Assembly (NCBI GenBank): GCA_038209775.1
Contig: JBBQXK010000009.1
Location: 1-64,000 of the forward strand
Source: JBBQXK01 sp038209775
Lineage (GTDB): Bacteria > Pseudomonadota > Alphaproteobacteria > Rhodobacterales > Rhodobacteraceae
DNA: 64,000 nucleotides
Direction: 5' to 3'
Positions within the stretch are counted from its first letter, which is position 1; every line of letters starts with the position of its first letter. The notes beneath the pieces were generated by a model. The model was given only the letters and a program-made list of their open reading frames with translations, had not been told where the DNA came from and made no database searches. Made by a program: the position numbers and the translations under genes. This document shows positions 16,229 through 24,394 of this stretch, one piece after another.

Positions 16229-17091
16229 CGTTCAGAGCGTGCGCGCAGCACGATGTAGATCAGGTTGGCGATGCCGGTCACCACGATCATCCCGAAGGCC
16301 AGTGCATAGCCAAGGTGGGGGTCCTGCAGCACATCGCCGCGAATTTGCGCGAACAGCAGGATCGGCACGATCGACAGCTGCGACCCGGTCAGAGCGATGG
16401 CCGTGGCGACCGCGCCAAAGGCATTGGCGAACAGCAGTGCCATCGTGCCCATCAGCGCCGGGAACAGGATCGGCAGGGCCACCATGCGCCAGTATTGCAG
16501 CCCGCTTGCGCCAAGGATCGATGCCGCCTCGCGCCATTCGCGCTTCAGCCCGTCCAGGGCCGGGACGATGATGAGGATCATCAACGGGATCTGGAAGAAC
16601 AGATAGGTGATCGTAAGACCCCAGAAACTGTAGATGTTGAACCCCAGCGCACGCAGGTCGATCCCGAGTTCGGTGCGCAAAAGAACAGTGACCAGCCCCG
16701 TCGGCCCCAGCGTTGCCAGCACCGCAAACGCCAGCGGTACGCCGGCAAAGTTGGACGCCACGCCGGAAAACGTCAGCATCGGCCCCCGGATACCGCGCGG
16801 CAGGCCACCAAACACGATTGCCGCCGCGATGCCAAAGCCGAACAGGCAACCGAGGCCCGCCGAGGCCAGGCTGATGCGGATGGACGCCCAGAAGGCGCTG
16901 AGGATTTTTGGTGAGAACAGGTTGACCACGTTCACCAGGGTGACGCCGCCATCGGCGGTGCGAAAGGCCCCGATCACGATGTAGAAGGTCGGCCAGATCA
17001 GGAACAGTCCGACAAAGATCGCAAATGGCAGGATGCCCAACCAGTGCCATGGCAGATTGCGGCGCTGTCGCGGGGCGGGCAGGTCTGCCAT
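16216..17091 (-). CDS. ABC importer inner-membrane permease (first)
   Basis: A 291-residue permease starting MADLPAPRQRRNLPWHWLGI, with about six transmembrane helices and the EAA loop EAASILGASGLQYWRMVALPILFPALMG near residue 205. It is PotB-like. A strong hairpin separates it from the binding-protein gene upstream, which is often how binding protein is made in excess over permease. Confidence 0.87.
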   Translation of the reverse strand: MADLPAPRQRRNLPWHWLGILPFAIFVGLFLIWPTFYIVIGAFRTADGGVTLVNVVNLFSPKILSAFWASIRISLASAGLGCLFGFGIAAAIVFGGLPRGIRGPMLTFSGVASNFAGVPLAFAVLATLGPTGLVTVLLRTELGIDLRALGFNIYSFWGLTITYLFFQIPLMILIIVPALDGLKREWREAASILGASGLQYWRMVALPILFPALMGTMALLFANAFGAVATAIALTGSQLSIVPILLFAQIRGDVLQDPHLGYALAFGMIVVTGIANLIYIVLRARSERWMK

Positions 17092-17121
17092 GGGATTGAG
17101 GTCCTTGGGTCTGGAACGCGA

Positions 17122-17148
17122 GGGCCGCCCCCGGTTGGGGGGCGGCCC
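17122..17148 (-). promoter_or_regulatory. Strong hairpin between binding-protein and permease genes
   Basis: Arms gggccgccccc (17122-17132) and ggggggcggccc (17137-17148) around a 4-base loop form a very stable stem in the 74-base spacer. It is likely an mRNA 3' stabiliser or attenuator that raises binding-protein expression relative to the permeases. Confidence 0.7.
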
Positions 17149-17165
17149 GATGTCAGGTCAGCGCA

Positions 17166-18266
17166 TCACTCGACGTTGGCACCGACGACGGTGTCCCAGC
17201 CGGTGGTCACGGCTTCCTTGTTGGCCGACTGTTCGTCCAACGTGGGGAAGTATGCGGCCTCATACGACGCGGCCGGGGGCAGGGCATCAAGAAGGTCCTG
17301 GGGGATCTTGCCTGCTGCTGCCATGGCGTTGAAGCGGATCGGGTGGCAATAGCCTTTCAGCCAGCCAAGCTGCCCCTCGTCCGAATAGAGGTATTCCATC
17401 CACAGTTTGGCCGCGTTCGGGTGCGGTGCATAGGCGCTGATGCCCTGCACATAGACGCCGGCCAGAACACCCGAGGCCGGGACCACGATTTCCATCGGGG
17501 GGTTGCCTGCGAGGCCATCACGCCATGCGAGGAGGTTGTAATCCCAGCCGATCACGATCGGCGTGGCGCCCTGTGCGATGGTGCCCGACTTGCCGCCAAC
17601 CGGCACGAAGTTGCCCGCATCATTGAGGGACTTGAAGAATTCAAGGCCCTTCTCGCCAGACTCTTTGCCCGCTTTGGCCCCGGCCGACATGCCGGCCGAC
17701 AGGACACCCAGGATCGCCTGGTTCGATGCGCGCGGATCACCGGTAAGGGCGACCGAGTTGGCATACTCCGGCTTCAGGAGGTCAGACCAGTCGGCGGGTG
17801 TGTTGGCGACAAGGTCCTTGTTCACGCCAAAGGCCATCACACCGTAGTAGTCGCCGTACCAGTGGCCATCGGGGTCTTTCACGTCGGCGGGAATTTCGTC
17901 CCAGGTGGCGACCTTGTAGGGCATCAAGAGCCCTTCGGCCTGCATCTGGGGACCAAAGGCCAGGCCTACGTCAACCACGTCGGGCGCCTGCGGGCCGGTG
18001 TTGCCCTTGTTGGCCTTGACAGCCTCGACTTCGTCGGCCGAGCCTGCGTCGGGGTTCAACTCGTTCACGGTGATCTCGGGATACTTTGCCTTGAAGCCCG
18101 CGATCACCTCGCCATAGCCGCACCAGTCATGCGGCAGGGCGATGGTGGTCAGCATCCCCTCGGCCTTGGCCGCGGCGACCAGTTCGTCAGATTGGGCAAA
18201 TGCGCCCTGTGCGGCAACCATTGTCAGCAGGCTGGCCGTGGTTGCCAGCGCAAATTTCATCGTCAT
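17166..18266 (-). CDS. Periplasmic solute-binding protein of family-1 ABC importer
   Basis: A 366-residue periplasmic binding protein starting MTMKFALATTASLLTMVAA, with a signal peptide cleaved near AFAQ-SDE. The fold follows the spermidine/putrescine, iron and thiamine binding-protein group (VVDVGLAFGPQMQAEGLLMPYK, GDYYGVMAFGVNKDL). I cannot name the ligand. It is the first gene of a four-gene operon (binding protein, two permeases, ATPase) and has its own hairpin-bounded segment. About 100 bases upstream lies a TGT-N12-ACA palindrome that may link it to photosynthesis regulation. Confidence 0.87.
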   Translation of the reverse strand: MTMKFALATTASLLTMVAAQGAFAQSDELVAAAKAEGMLTTIALPHDWCGYGEVIAGFKAKYPEITVNELNPDAGSADEVEAVKANKGNTGPQAPDVVDVGLAFGPQMQAEGLLMPYKVATWDEIPADVKDPDGHWYGDYYGVMAFGVNKDLVANTPADWSDLLKPEYANSVALTGDPRASNQAILGVLSAGMSAGAKAGKESGEKGLEFFKSLNDAGNFVPVGGKSGTIAQGATPIVIGWDYNLLAWRDGLAGNPPMEIVVPASGVLAGVYVQGISAYAPHPNAAKLWMEYLYSDEGQLGWLKGYCHPIRFNAMAAAGKIPQDLLDALPPAASYEAAYFPTLDEQSANKEAVTTGWDTVVGANVE

Positions 18267-18368
18267 GGGATCCCCCTTGTTACGTGCCGTTCGTCCGAAG
18301 CTGCCCTCTTTGTCCCCGGCAGGGCCGGGGTGGCAGTCCGGGCGAGACCCTAGCAACTGTCATCGGTT

Positions 18369-18386
18369 TGTGACAATGCGGTAACA
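18369..18386. promoter_or_regulatory. TGT-N12-ACA palindrome upstream of the ABC importer
   Basis: The sequence matches the PpsR/CrtJ core exactly, and the symmetry extends two more bases on each side (TTTGT ... ACAAA, 18367-18388). It is single, whereas true PpsR targets are usually paired, so a different regulator or chance is possible. It lies upstream of the binding-protein gene on the minus strand in an AT-richer patch suited to a promoter. Confidence 0.4.
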
Positions 18387-18454
18387 AACTGAACCGTCAA
18401 AAAAACTTCACAAAGGCCGTTCGCGTGGTGGTTGAACGGCGTTGGTCCGTACCC

Positions 18455-18518
18455 CTTTCATCCGTTCCGAAGTATCTCGCGGGGGGTCCGGGGGTGTGAC
18501 CCCCCCCGTCCTGCCCCG
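18455..18518 (-). repeat. Intergenic repeat family 1 (copy, minus orientation)
   Basis: Read on the minus strand, a C/G hairpin (gggggt ... accccc) and a ccccccgcgag stretch are followed by a degenerate arm gatacttcggaacggatg. It is the most diverged of the eight copies in this window and lies between the CbiX-like gene and the ABC importer promoter region. Confidence 0.55.
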
Positions 18519-18551
18519 GCCATCCGCACTGCCCGTCATCCGGTCGGGCGG

Positions 18552-19259
18552 CTACGTCGACGTTTGCGCCCGGTCCTTCAGTGCCGCCGCGATCAGCGCG
18601 GGCACGTCCGGGTGTTCGCCGATGGCCGGCATCAGGATGCCGCGGAACCCGGCCTGGTGCAGGGCTGCCGGGATGTCAGATGCGACGTGGCTGGCGCGCA
18701 GGGCGAACAGGGGCAGGCAGATGGCCGGGTGAAGGCCGGTTGCGACGGTGGTGATCAGGGGATGCTCTTCGACAAAGGCCGTGTCGATGCGGGCGAAGGG
18801 GGTGAGGTGCGCAAGATCGACGGCGACCCGGCGGGTGGCCACGGCGCTGGCGCGCGACACCTGGCTGCCGTGGGCGGCAAGAAGCAGCGTTGTCGCCTGT
18901 GGCGCGAGGCGTGCCTTGGCGGCGGCGTTCAGGGTGGCACGGGCGACCAGTGCCGCAAGGTTCGGCGAGGCGCCGAAACACGGGAGTTGCACCAGTGACG
19001 CGGCACCGGCGGCGCGCAGGCGGCGGGGCACGAGGGTGCGGGTAAAGTACCCCTCGGCCATGAAAAAGGGATAGATCAGGGGTTGGTCGAGTGCGGCCAG
19101 CGCCGCCTCGACCGCGCCGGGGGCGGCGAGGGTGGCCGCGCGCACCCGCCAGCCCGGGGGCAGGTGAGTGGCTGTGGCCAGTGCGAGGGCGGCCATGGTG
19201 GCCTCTTGCGGGGCGGGGTCTGAGGGCGCGCCGTGGGCGATCAGGAGGGCGTCAGGCAT
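18552..19259 (-). CDS. CbiX-like sirohydrochlorin/metal chelatase family protein
   Basis: A 235-residue protein with two CbiX-like half domains: LLIAHGAPSDPAP at the N-terminus and LLLAAHGSQVSRASAVATRR near residue 130, each holding the His expected to bind metal. The family inserts cobalt or iron into sirohydrochlorin or related tetrapyrroles; other members act in nickel tetrapyrrole insertion. Close to a bacteriochlorophyll cluster, a role in cobalamin or sirohaem supply is plausible but not shown. It starts with ATG at 19259 and has no obvious operon partner. Confidence 0.75.
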   Translation of the reverse strand: MPDALLIAHGAPSDPAPQEATMAALALATATHLPPGWRVRAATLAAPGAVEAALAALDQPLIYPFFMAEGYFTRTLVPRRLRAAGAASLVQLPCFGASPNLAALVARATLNAAAKARLAPQATTLLLAAHGSQVSRASAVATRRVAVDLAHLTPFARIDTAFVEEHPLITTVATGLHPAICLPLFALRASHVASDIPAALHQAGFRGILMPAIGEHPDVPALIAAALKDRAQTST

Positions 19260-19306
19260 CTTGAACCGGGGATGGCGCGCTGGCCGCGCATTGCGCGCAA
19301 GCTGCC

Positions 19307-19347
19307 GATTTCTTCAAAGAAATCGTGCCGGAGTTTTTGAAAACTCC
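19307..19347. repeat. Intergenic repeat family 2: twin hairpins joined by gtgcc
   Basis: Hairpin one is gatttctt-ca-aagaaatc (19307-19324), then gtgcc, then hairpin two ggagtttt-tg-aaaactcc (19330-19347). The same first hairpin and linker recur exactly at 30467-30489. It lies between the CbiX-like gene and the FAD oxidoreductase gene and could terminate or bind a protein; its function is not known to me. Confidence 0.75.
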
Positions 19348-19396
19348 GAGGCGAGGGTGCAGGGCGGGCGTTGCGGTTCCAGTCAGGGCCATCGCT

Positions 19397-20785
19397 CTAG
19401 CGTCCTGTCAGCCAGTTGCCGATGGCGGCCAGCCGCGATGGCCCGCCACCGCGCGCCTCGGCCCGGTCGGCGGCGGCGAGAAGTGTGTACATGCCGTGAA
19501 CACCCAGCCAGCGCAGGGGTTCAGGCTCCCACCGGCGCACCTTGTGGTTGACCCACGGCAGGTGGACCAGCGGTGTGTCCTGTCCGGTGGCAAGATCGGC
19601 CAGCGTGCGGCCGGCAAGGTTCGAGGTGGACACGCCGACGCCGACATAACCCCCGGCCCAGCCGATGCCTGTCGCGGGATCGAAGCCCACCGACGCGCAC
19701 CAGTCGCGCGGTACACCAAGGACACCGCACCACGCATGTTCGATGGGCGCATCTGCGGCGGCGGGGAACAGGCGCCGCAGGATGGCGGTCAGCCGGTCGA
19801 TGGTCGCGGGATCGGGTGCGCCGTCACGGTCGGTTTCGCTGCCATAGCGGTAAGGCACGCCGCGCGCGCCGACGGTGATGCGGCCATCGTCGGTGCGCTG
19901 GCAATAACTGTAGGTGTGGGCGAAATCGCCAAATATCTCGTACCCGTTCCAGCCGATTTGTGCCCAGATCTCGGGCGGCAGGGGGGCCGTCACGATCTGC
20001 GCGGAATTGAGCGGCAGCCAGTCGCGCCTGTGGCCTGCGAGGCCGGCCGTGAACCCTTCGGTCGCGCGCAGGATGACCGGGGCCGAGACCGTGCCACGGT
20101 CGGTTTCAACCCGGCCCGGAGTGATGCCCAAGACGGCGGTGCCTTCGGCGATCCGCACGCCCCGGCGTTCGACCGCATCGGCCAGACCGCGCACCAGTGC
20201 GGCGGGCTGGATCCGGGCGACGTTGGGGATGACCATGCCGCCAAGGGTACCGGGCACCGCCACGCGGGCCTGTGCCGCAGGGCCGTCGATCATGCGGATG
20301 CGGGTTTCGCCCCAGTGGTGGCGGTGGGCCGCATAGGCGGTCAGTCGCGACAGTTGGGCTGCGTTGCAGGCGACCATCAGCTCTTCGGTCCGCCGGATGT
20401 GGGCGTCGATGCCTTCGGCCTCGGCCACACCGATGACGGCATCGACGGTGCCCTCCATCGCGCGGACCATCGCGCGGACCTGATCGGCGCTGCCGTTCGC
20501 AAGATAGCGTTCATGGTCCCAGGCAAACCCGCCGGTCAGCCAGCCGCCGTTGCGCCCCGATGCGCCGAATCCCGCAAATTCCCGCTCGACGATCAGGATG
20601 TCGAGGTGTGGGTTCTGTTGGCGGAGGTACCATGCGGTCCAGAGGCCGGTGTACCCTGCGCCGATGATGCAGACATCGGCGCTGGTGTCGCCGCCAAGGG
20701 CCGCACGGCGCGGCGGCGGGCCGCCGAGGGTGGCATGCCAGTAAGAGATTTCGCCGATGTGCGCAGGTTTGGGATTTGGGGCCAT
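19397..20785 (-). CDS. FAD-dependent oxidoreductase (DAO/OrdL, gamma-glutamylputrescine-oxidase-like)
   Basis: A 462-residue D-amino-acid-oxidase-fold flavoprotein. The FAD-binding motif VCIIGAGYTGLWTAWYLRQQ is near residue 40, followed by EREFAGFGASGRNGGWLTGG, characteristic of the PuuB/OrdL group, and a C-terminal GWAGGYVGVGVSTSNLAG segment. Homologues oxidise amines such as gamma-glutamylputrescine, with release of ammonia or an aldehyde. I chose ATG 20785 because longer frames have no homology. It diverges from the membrane-protein gene at 20885. Substrate is inferred only from family. Confidence 0.85.
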   Translation of the reverse strand: MAPNPKPAHIGEISYWHATLGGPPPRRAALGGDTSADVCIIGAGYTGLWTAWYLRQQNPHLDILIVEREFAGFGASGRNGGWLTGGFAWDHERYLANGSADQVRAMVRAMEGTVDAVIGVAEAEGIDAHIRRTEELMVACNAAQLSRLTAYAAHRHHWGETRIRMIDGPAAQARVAVPGTLGGMVIPNVARIQPAALVRGLADAVERRGVRIAEGTAVLGITPGRVETDRGTVSAPVILRATEGFTAGLAGHRRDWLPLNSAQIVTAPLPPEIWAQIGWNGYEIFGDFAHTYSYCQRTDDGRITVGARGVPYRYGSETDRDGAPDPATIDRLTAILRRLFPAAADAPIEHAWCGVLGVPRDWCASVGFDPATGIGWAGGYVGVGVSTSNLAGRTLADLATGQDTPLVHLPWVNHKVRRWEPEPLRWLGVHGMYTLLAAADRAEARGGGPSRLAAIGNWLTGR

Positions 20786-20884
20786 GCGGCGCAATCTGGC
20801 GGGGCTGCTGCTGCTTGGCAAGGGTTGCAAGGACGGGGTTGCGCATGGCAGTCTTGCGCAATTGCCGCAGGAAAGGTTTGCACG

Positions 20885-21865
20885 ATGTGGGATTTCAATG
20901 TCGGCCAGGCGCTGGGCCTGATGGTGCGGACCGCACCTTTCGTGATCTTCCGGGTCATCGTGTACTTCGGGGTCACCCTTGCGATCATTCTGGCCACCGG
21001 CACCGGGGCGGGTCTTGGCTGGGGTGTCGGCGCGATGGGGGATGAGGGGTTCCGCGCCAATGCCACCTTCTATGGCGGGGCGCTGGGGTTCGGGGTGACC
21101 GTGGGGGTGATCTATTTCCTGCGCGATTACCTGTTGTACATCGTCAAGGCGGGCCACATCGCGGTGATGGTCGAGATCATGCAGGGCGGCACGGTGCCGG
21201 GCGGGCGCGGGCAGATCGACTATGCGCGGGGGGTGGTGACGGAACGCTTTGGCCAGGCTTCGGCGCTGTTCGCGCTGGATCAGTTGATCAAGGGCGTGAT
21301 CGGGGCGGTGACGGGGCTGATGCAGGGATTGCTGTCGATCCTGCCGATCCCGGGGTTGCAGAACATCATGGGCGTGCTGCGCACCTATCTGAAGCTGGCC
21401 GTGGGGCTGGTGGACGAGGTGATCCTGGCGCATGCGATCCGTACCAAATCGGACAACCCCTGGGCATCGGCGCGCGAGGCGCTGGTGCTGTACGGGCAGA
21501 ACGCGCGCCCCATGCTGGTCAATGCGGCGTGGCTGACGCTGATCGTCTGGGGGCTGTCGTTTGTGGTGTTCCTGCTGATGCTGGCCCCGGCGGCGGCGGT
21601 GGTCTGGCTGATCCCGGGGTCGTGGTCGGCGGGGGGGCTGGTGTTTGCCATTCTGTTCGCATGGGCGGTCAAGGTGGCGCTGATCGAGCCTTTTGCGATT
21701 GCCTGCATGTTGCAGGTGTTCTTCAAGGTGACCGAGGGGCAGACCCCGAACCCTGAATGGGAGGCGAAGCTGACCAAGGCATCGGACAAGTTCCGCACTT
21801 TGGGCGAGCGGGCGGCAGGCTGGGCCGGGTCGCGTTTCAGTGGGGCGGGACGCAACCCGGTCTGA
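20885..21865 (+). CDS. Polytopic membrane protein of unknown function
   Basis: A 326-residue protein starting MWDFNVGQALGLMVRTAPFV, with about six hydrophobic helices (near residues 20-40, 58-78, 130-150, 212-240, 245-270). The segment RGQIDYARGVVTERFGQASALFALDQLIKGV between helices is amphipathic. I do not recognise the family with confidence. It is the first gene of a co-directional run: 104 bases to the YqiJ-like gene, then the flotillin and the YhaO/YhaN genes, so a membrane role with that group is plausible. Confidence 0.8.
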   Translation: MWDFNVGQALGLMVRTAPFVIFRVIVYFGVTLAIILATGTGAGLGWGVGAMGDEGFRANATFYGGALGFGVTVGVIYFLRDYLLYIVKAGHIAVMVEIMQGGTVPGGRGQIDYARGVVTERFGQASALFALDQLIKGVIGAVTGLMQGLLSILPIPGLQNIMGVLRTYLKLAVGLVDEVILAHAIRTKSDNPWASAREALVLYGQNARPMLVNAAWLTLIVWGLSFVVFLLMLAPAAAVVWLIPGSWSAGGLVFAILFAWAVKVALIEPFAIACMLQVFFKVTEGQTPNPEWEAKLTKASDKFRTLGERAAGWAGSRFSGAGRNPV

Positions 21866-21969
21866 GGTGGCGCGGATTTGCAGGTGGTGCGATCTTGCAC
21901 TTTGGGGGATTGCGGATGCGGGCGGGCGGCACATATCGAATGGGGCTGGGCGAAAGGCGGTAAGGCGCG

Positions 21970-22698
21970 ATGGACATTCTGCTGACCGACGGGCTGCGCC
22001 CGTTTTCCATGCTGGCCGGGTTCATCCTGGTTCTGCTGGCGGTCGAGATCGCGCTGTTGCTGATCGGCACATCAAGTGCTGTCGAACTGGACGCAGGCCC
22101 CGGCGATGCTGGTGCAATGATGCATGATGCGGCGGGCGCGGTCGAGGGCGCGGGCCTGAGCCCGGCCGAGATGGCGACGCTGGACGTCAGCCGGGCCGAC
22201 ACGACCGTTCCCCTGGTGCCTGCCCGTCCCTCGGCCATGCGCCGGATTATGCGCCTGATCGGGATCGGCAACGGGCCGCTTCTGGTGTCGCTGACCGGGA
22301 TGGCGGCGGGGGTGGCGGCGGTGGGCTATTTCGGGCAACTCGTGCTGGTGGGCGTGACCGGGGCGATGCTGCCGGGGGGGGTGGCGCTGGCCTTGGCGGT
22401 GGTGCCGGGGCTGTTGCTGGGGGGGCGGTTGTCGGCGCTGATCGGGCGCTTGGTGCCGGCCTTTGAATCGCATGGCATATCCGGGCAGGTTTATCACGGT
22501 CGCCGTGGCCTTGTGGTGATCGGCACCGCACGGCGGGGCGAGCCGGTGCAGGTGCGCTGGCGCGACACCTACGGCACCACCCACAGCCTGATGGCCGAAC
22601 CCCTGCGCGACGGCGACGCCATCGGTGAGGGCACCGAAGTGCTGATCGTCAAGACCCGCGCACGCCAGCCCCGCATCGTGGCGCTGGACGCCGCATGA
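21970..22698 (+). CDS. yqiJ: YqiJ-like membrane protein with OB-fold domain
   Basis: A 242-residue membrane protein with one N-terminal helix (about residues 14-38), two more helices around residues 95-155, and a soluble C-terminal OB-fold-like domain (about 165-235, GISGQVYHGRRGLVVIGTAR through EGTEVLIVKTRAR). This architecture matches YqiJ/NfeD-type partners encoded beside flotillins. The downstream gene, 25 bases away, is the flotillin. The stretch at residues 40-90 is acidic and Ala-rich and probably flexible. Confidence 0.8.
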   Translation: MDILLTDGLRPFSMLAGFILVLLAVEIALLLIGTSSAVELDAGPGDAGAMMHDAAGAVEGAGLSPAEMATLDVSRADTTVPLVPARPSAMRRIMRLIGIGNGPLLVSLTGMAAGVAAVGYFGQLVLVGVTGAMLPGGVALALAVVPGLLLGGRLSALIGRLVPAFESHGISGQVYHGRRGLVVIGTARRGEPVQVRWRDTYGTTHSLMAEPLRDGDAIGEGTEVLIVKTRARQPRIVALDAA

Positions 22699-22723
22699 AT
22701 CTTTCACGCAAAGGAATAAACCG

Positions 22724-24379
22724 ATGAACTACCTAGCCATTCTGGTTCCGGGCGCCGTCATCCTGCTGGCGCTGTTCGTGCTGGGCCTGATCATGGTGCG
22801 CCTGTATCGCCGGTCTACCCAGGAAATGGCGCTGGTGCGCACCGGGGCGGGGGGCCTGAAGGTGGTGATGGGCGGCGGCATTCTGGCTGTGCCCGGCCTG
22901 CACGATCTGTTGCGCGTCAACATGAAGACGATGACGATCACCGTTGATGGTGGTGACGGGCTCATCACCAAGGACAGCCGCCGGGTGGATGCGTCGGCGC
23001 AGTTTTTCATCCGCGTGGCGCCCGACACCGACGCCATCGCGCGCGCGGCCCAGTCGCTGGGCCAGAACACCAACGATCTGAACGCGATCCGCAGCCTGTT
23101 GGAAGGCAAGGTGCAGGACACCATGCGCGCCATCACCGCCGGGATGGATCTGATCGAGTTGCACCAGTCGCGCGCCAGTTTCGTGCAGAAGGTGCAGCAG
23201 ACACTGAACAACGACCTCAGCCCCAACGGTCTGGAACTGGAAAGCGTGGCGCTGACCAAGCTGGACGAGACGCCGATCAGCAAGCTGGACGAGAACAACA
23301 CCTTTGACGTGACCGGCATGCGGGCGCGTGCCGCCATCGTGTCGGAGCAGAAAAAGCAGCGCGTGGTGATCGAGGAATCCGCCGCACTGGAGATTGCCCG
23401 CACCCAGCAGGCCAACCGCATCCAGAAGCTGGAGGTTGAACGCGTCGAGGCCGAGGCCACGCAGTTGCAGCGCATTGCCGTGTCCGAACTGGAGGCGACA
23501 TCGGCCCGCGAGCAGGCCCGCATCGCTGAAGAGACGGAGCGCCTGCGCGAAGTGGCGCGGATCGAGCGCGAACGCGGGGTGCGCCGGGCACAGATCGAGC
23601 AGGACCTGTCGCTGCAGATCGCGTTGCAGGAATCCAAGGCCAGCGTCGCGCTGCAGTCCGAACAGCAAAGCCGGGCCGAGGCGCAGGCGGCGCTGGCCCG
23701 GGCCGAGGCGATCACGGCGGAAGAGGCCACCAACACCGCCCGCCTTACCGCCATCGCCGAACGTGAAAAGAACATCGAGATCATCGAGGCCGAGAAAGAG
23801 GCGGAAAAGCAGGCGACATCGGTCCGCGTCCGGGCGCGTGTCGAACGCGAGGCGGCCGAGGATCAGGCCGCCGCCGTCATCGCCCGTGCCCATGCCGAGG
23901 CCGATGCCATCAAGATCGCCGCCGCCGCCGACCGCGAACAGGGTGAGGCGCTGGCGGCCAACATCCGCGCCCGGGTCGAGGCCGAAAACGCGCTGTCGCC
24001 CGAGGTCATGGCGTTCAAGCTGCGCATGGCCAAGATCGAGGCGCTGCCCGCGATCATCCGCGAGATGGTGGAACCGGCGCGGCACATCCAGTCGTTCCGC
24101 ATCAACCAGATTACCGGGATGGGCGGCAATGGCACAGGGGTCGGCAACGGCAACCCCGAGGGCGGCAGCGACGGCATCGTCGATCAGGTGATGTCGGGCA
24201 TGCAGCGCAACGCGGTGGCGCTGCCGATCCTGACGGCCCTTGGCAAGGAAATCGGCATCGACTTTACCAAGGGGATGGAAGGGATCGCCAGTTCTGTCGA
24301 CGACGTGGCGGGGCCGGATGCCGCAAAGGTGGCGGGTGCCAAGCCTGCCGGGGCCGCCAAGCCTGCCGGGGCCGCCTGA
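22724..24379 (+). CDS. yqiK: Flotillin (YqiK-type SPFH-domain protein)
   Basis: A 551-residue SPFH/flotillin protein that scaffolds membrane microdomains. An N-terminal membrane helix (residues 5-28) leads into the SPFH domain (about 30-200) and a long Glu/Ala-rich coiled coil (about 210-430). The Gly-rich segment GMGGNGTGVGNGNPEGG follows. The C-terminus has a perfect duplicated AKPAGA unit, seen in DNA as an 18-base tandem repeat. It pairs with the upstream YqiJ-like gene. The next gene (YhaO-like nuclease) starts 15 bases downstream. Confidence 0.92.
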   Translation: MNYLAILVPGAVILLALFVLGLIMVRLYRRSTQEMALVRTGAGGLKVVMGGGILAVPGLHDLLRVNMKTMTITVDGGDGLITKDSRRVDASAQFFIRVAPDTDAIARAAQSLGQNTNDLNAIRSLLEGKVQDTMRAITAGMDLIELHQSRASFVQKVQQTLNNDLSPNGLELESVALTKLDETPISKLDENNTFDVTGMRARAAIVSEQKKQRVVIEESAALEIARTQQANRIQKLEVERVEAEATQLQRIAVSELEATSAREQARIAEETERLREVARIERERGVRRAQIEQDLSLQIALQESKASVALQSEQQSRAEAQAALARAEAITAEEATNTARLTAIAEREKNIEIIEAEKEAEKQATSVRVRARVEREAAEDQAAAVIARAHAEADAIKIAAAADREQGEALAANIRARVEAENALSPEVMAFKLRMAKIEALPAIIREMVEPARHIQSFRINQITGMGGNGTGVGNGNPEGGSDGIVDQVMSGMQRNAVALPILTALGKEIGIDFTKGMEGIASSVDDVAGPDAAKVAGAKPAGAAKPAGAA

Positions 24380-24394
24380 CCATGCCATACGACG

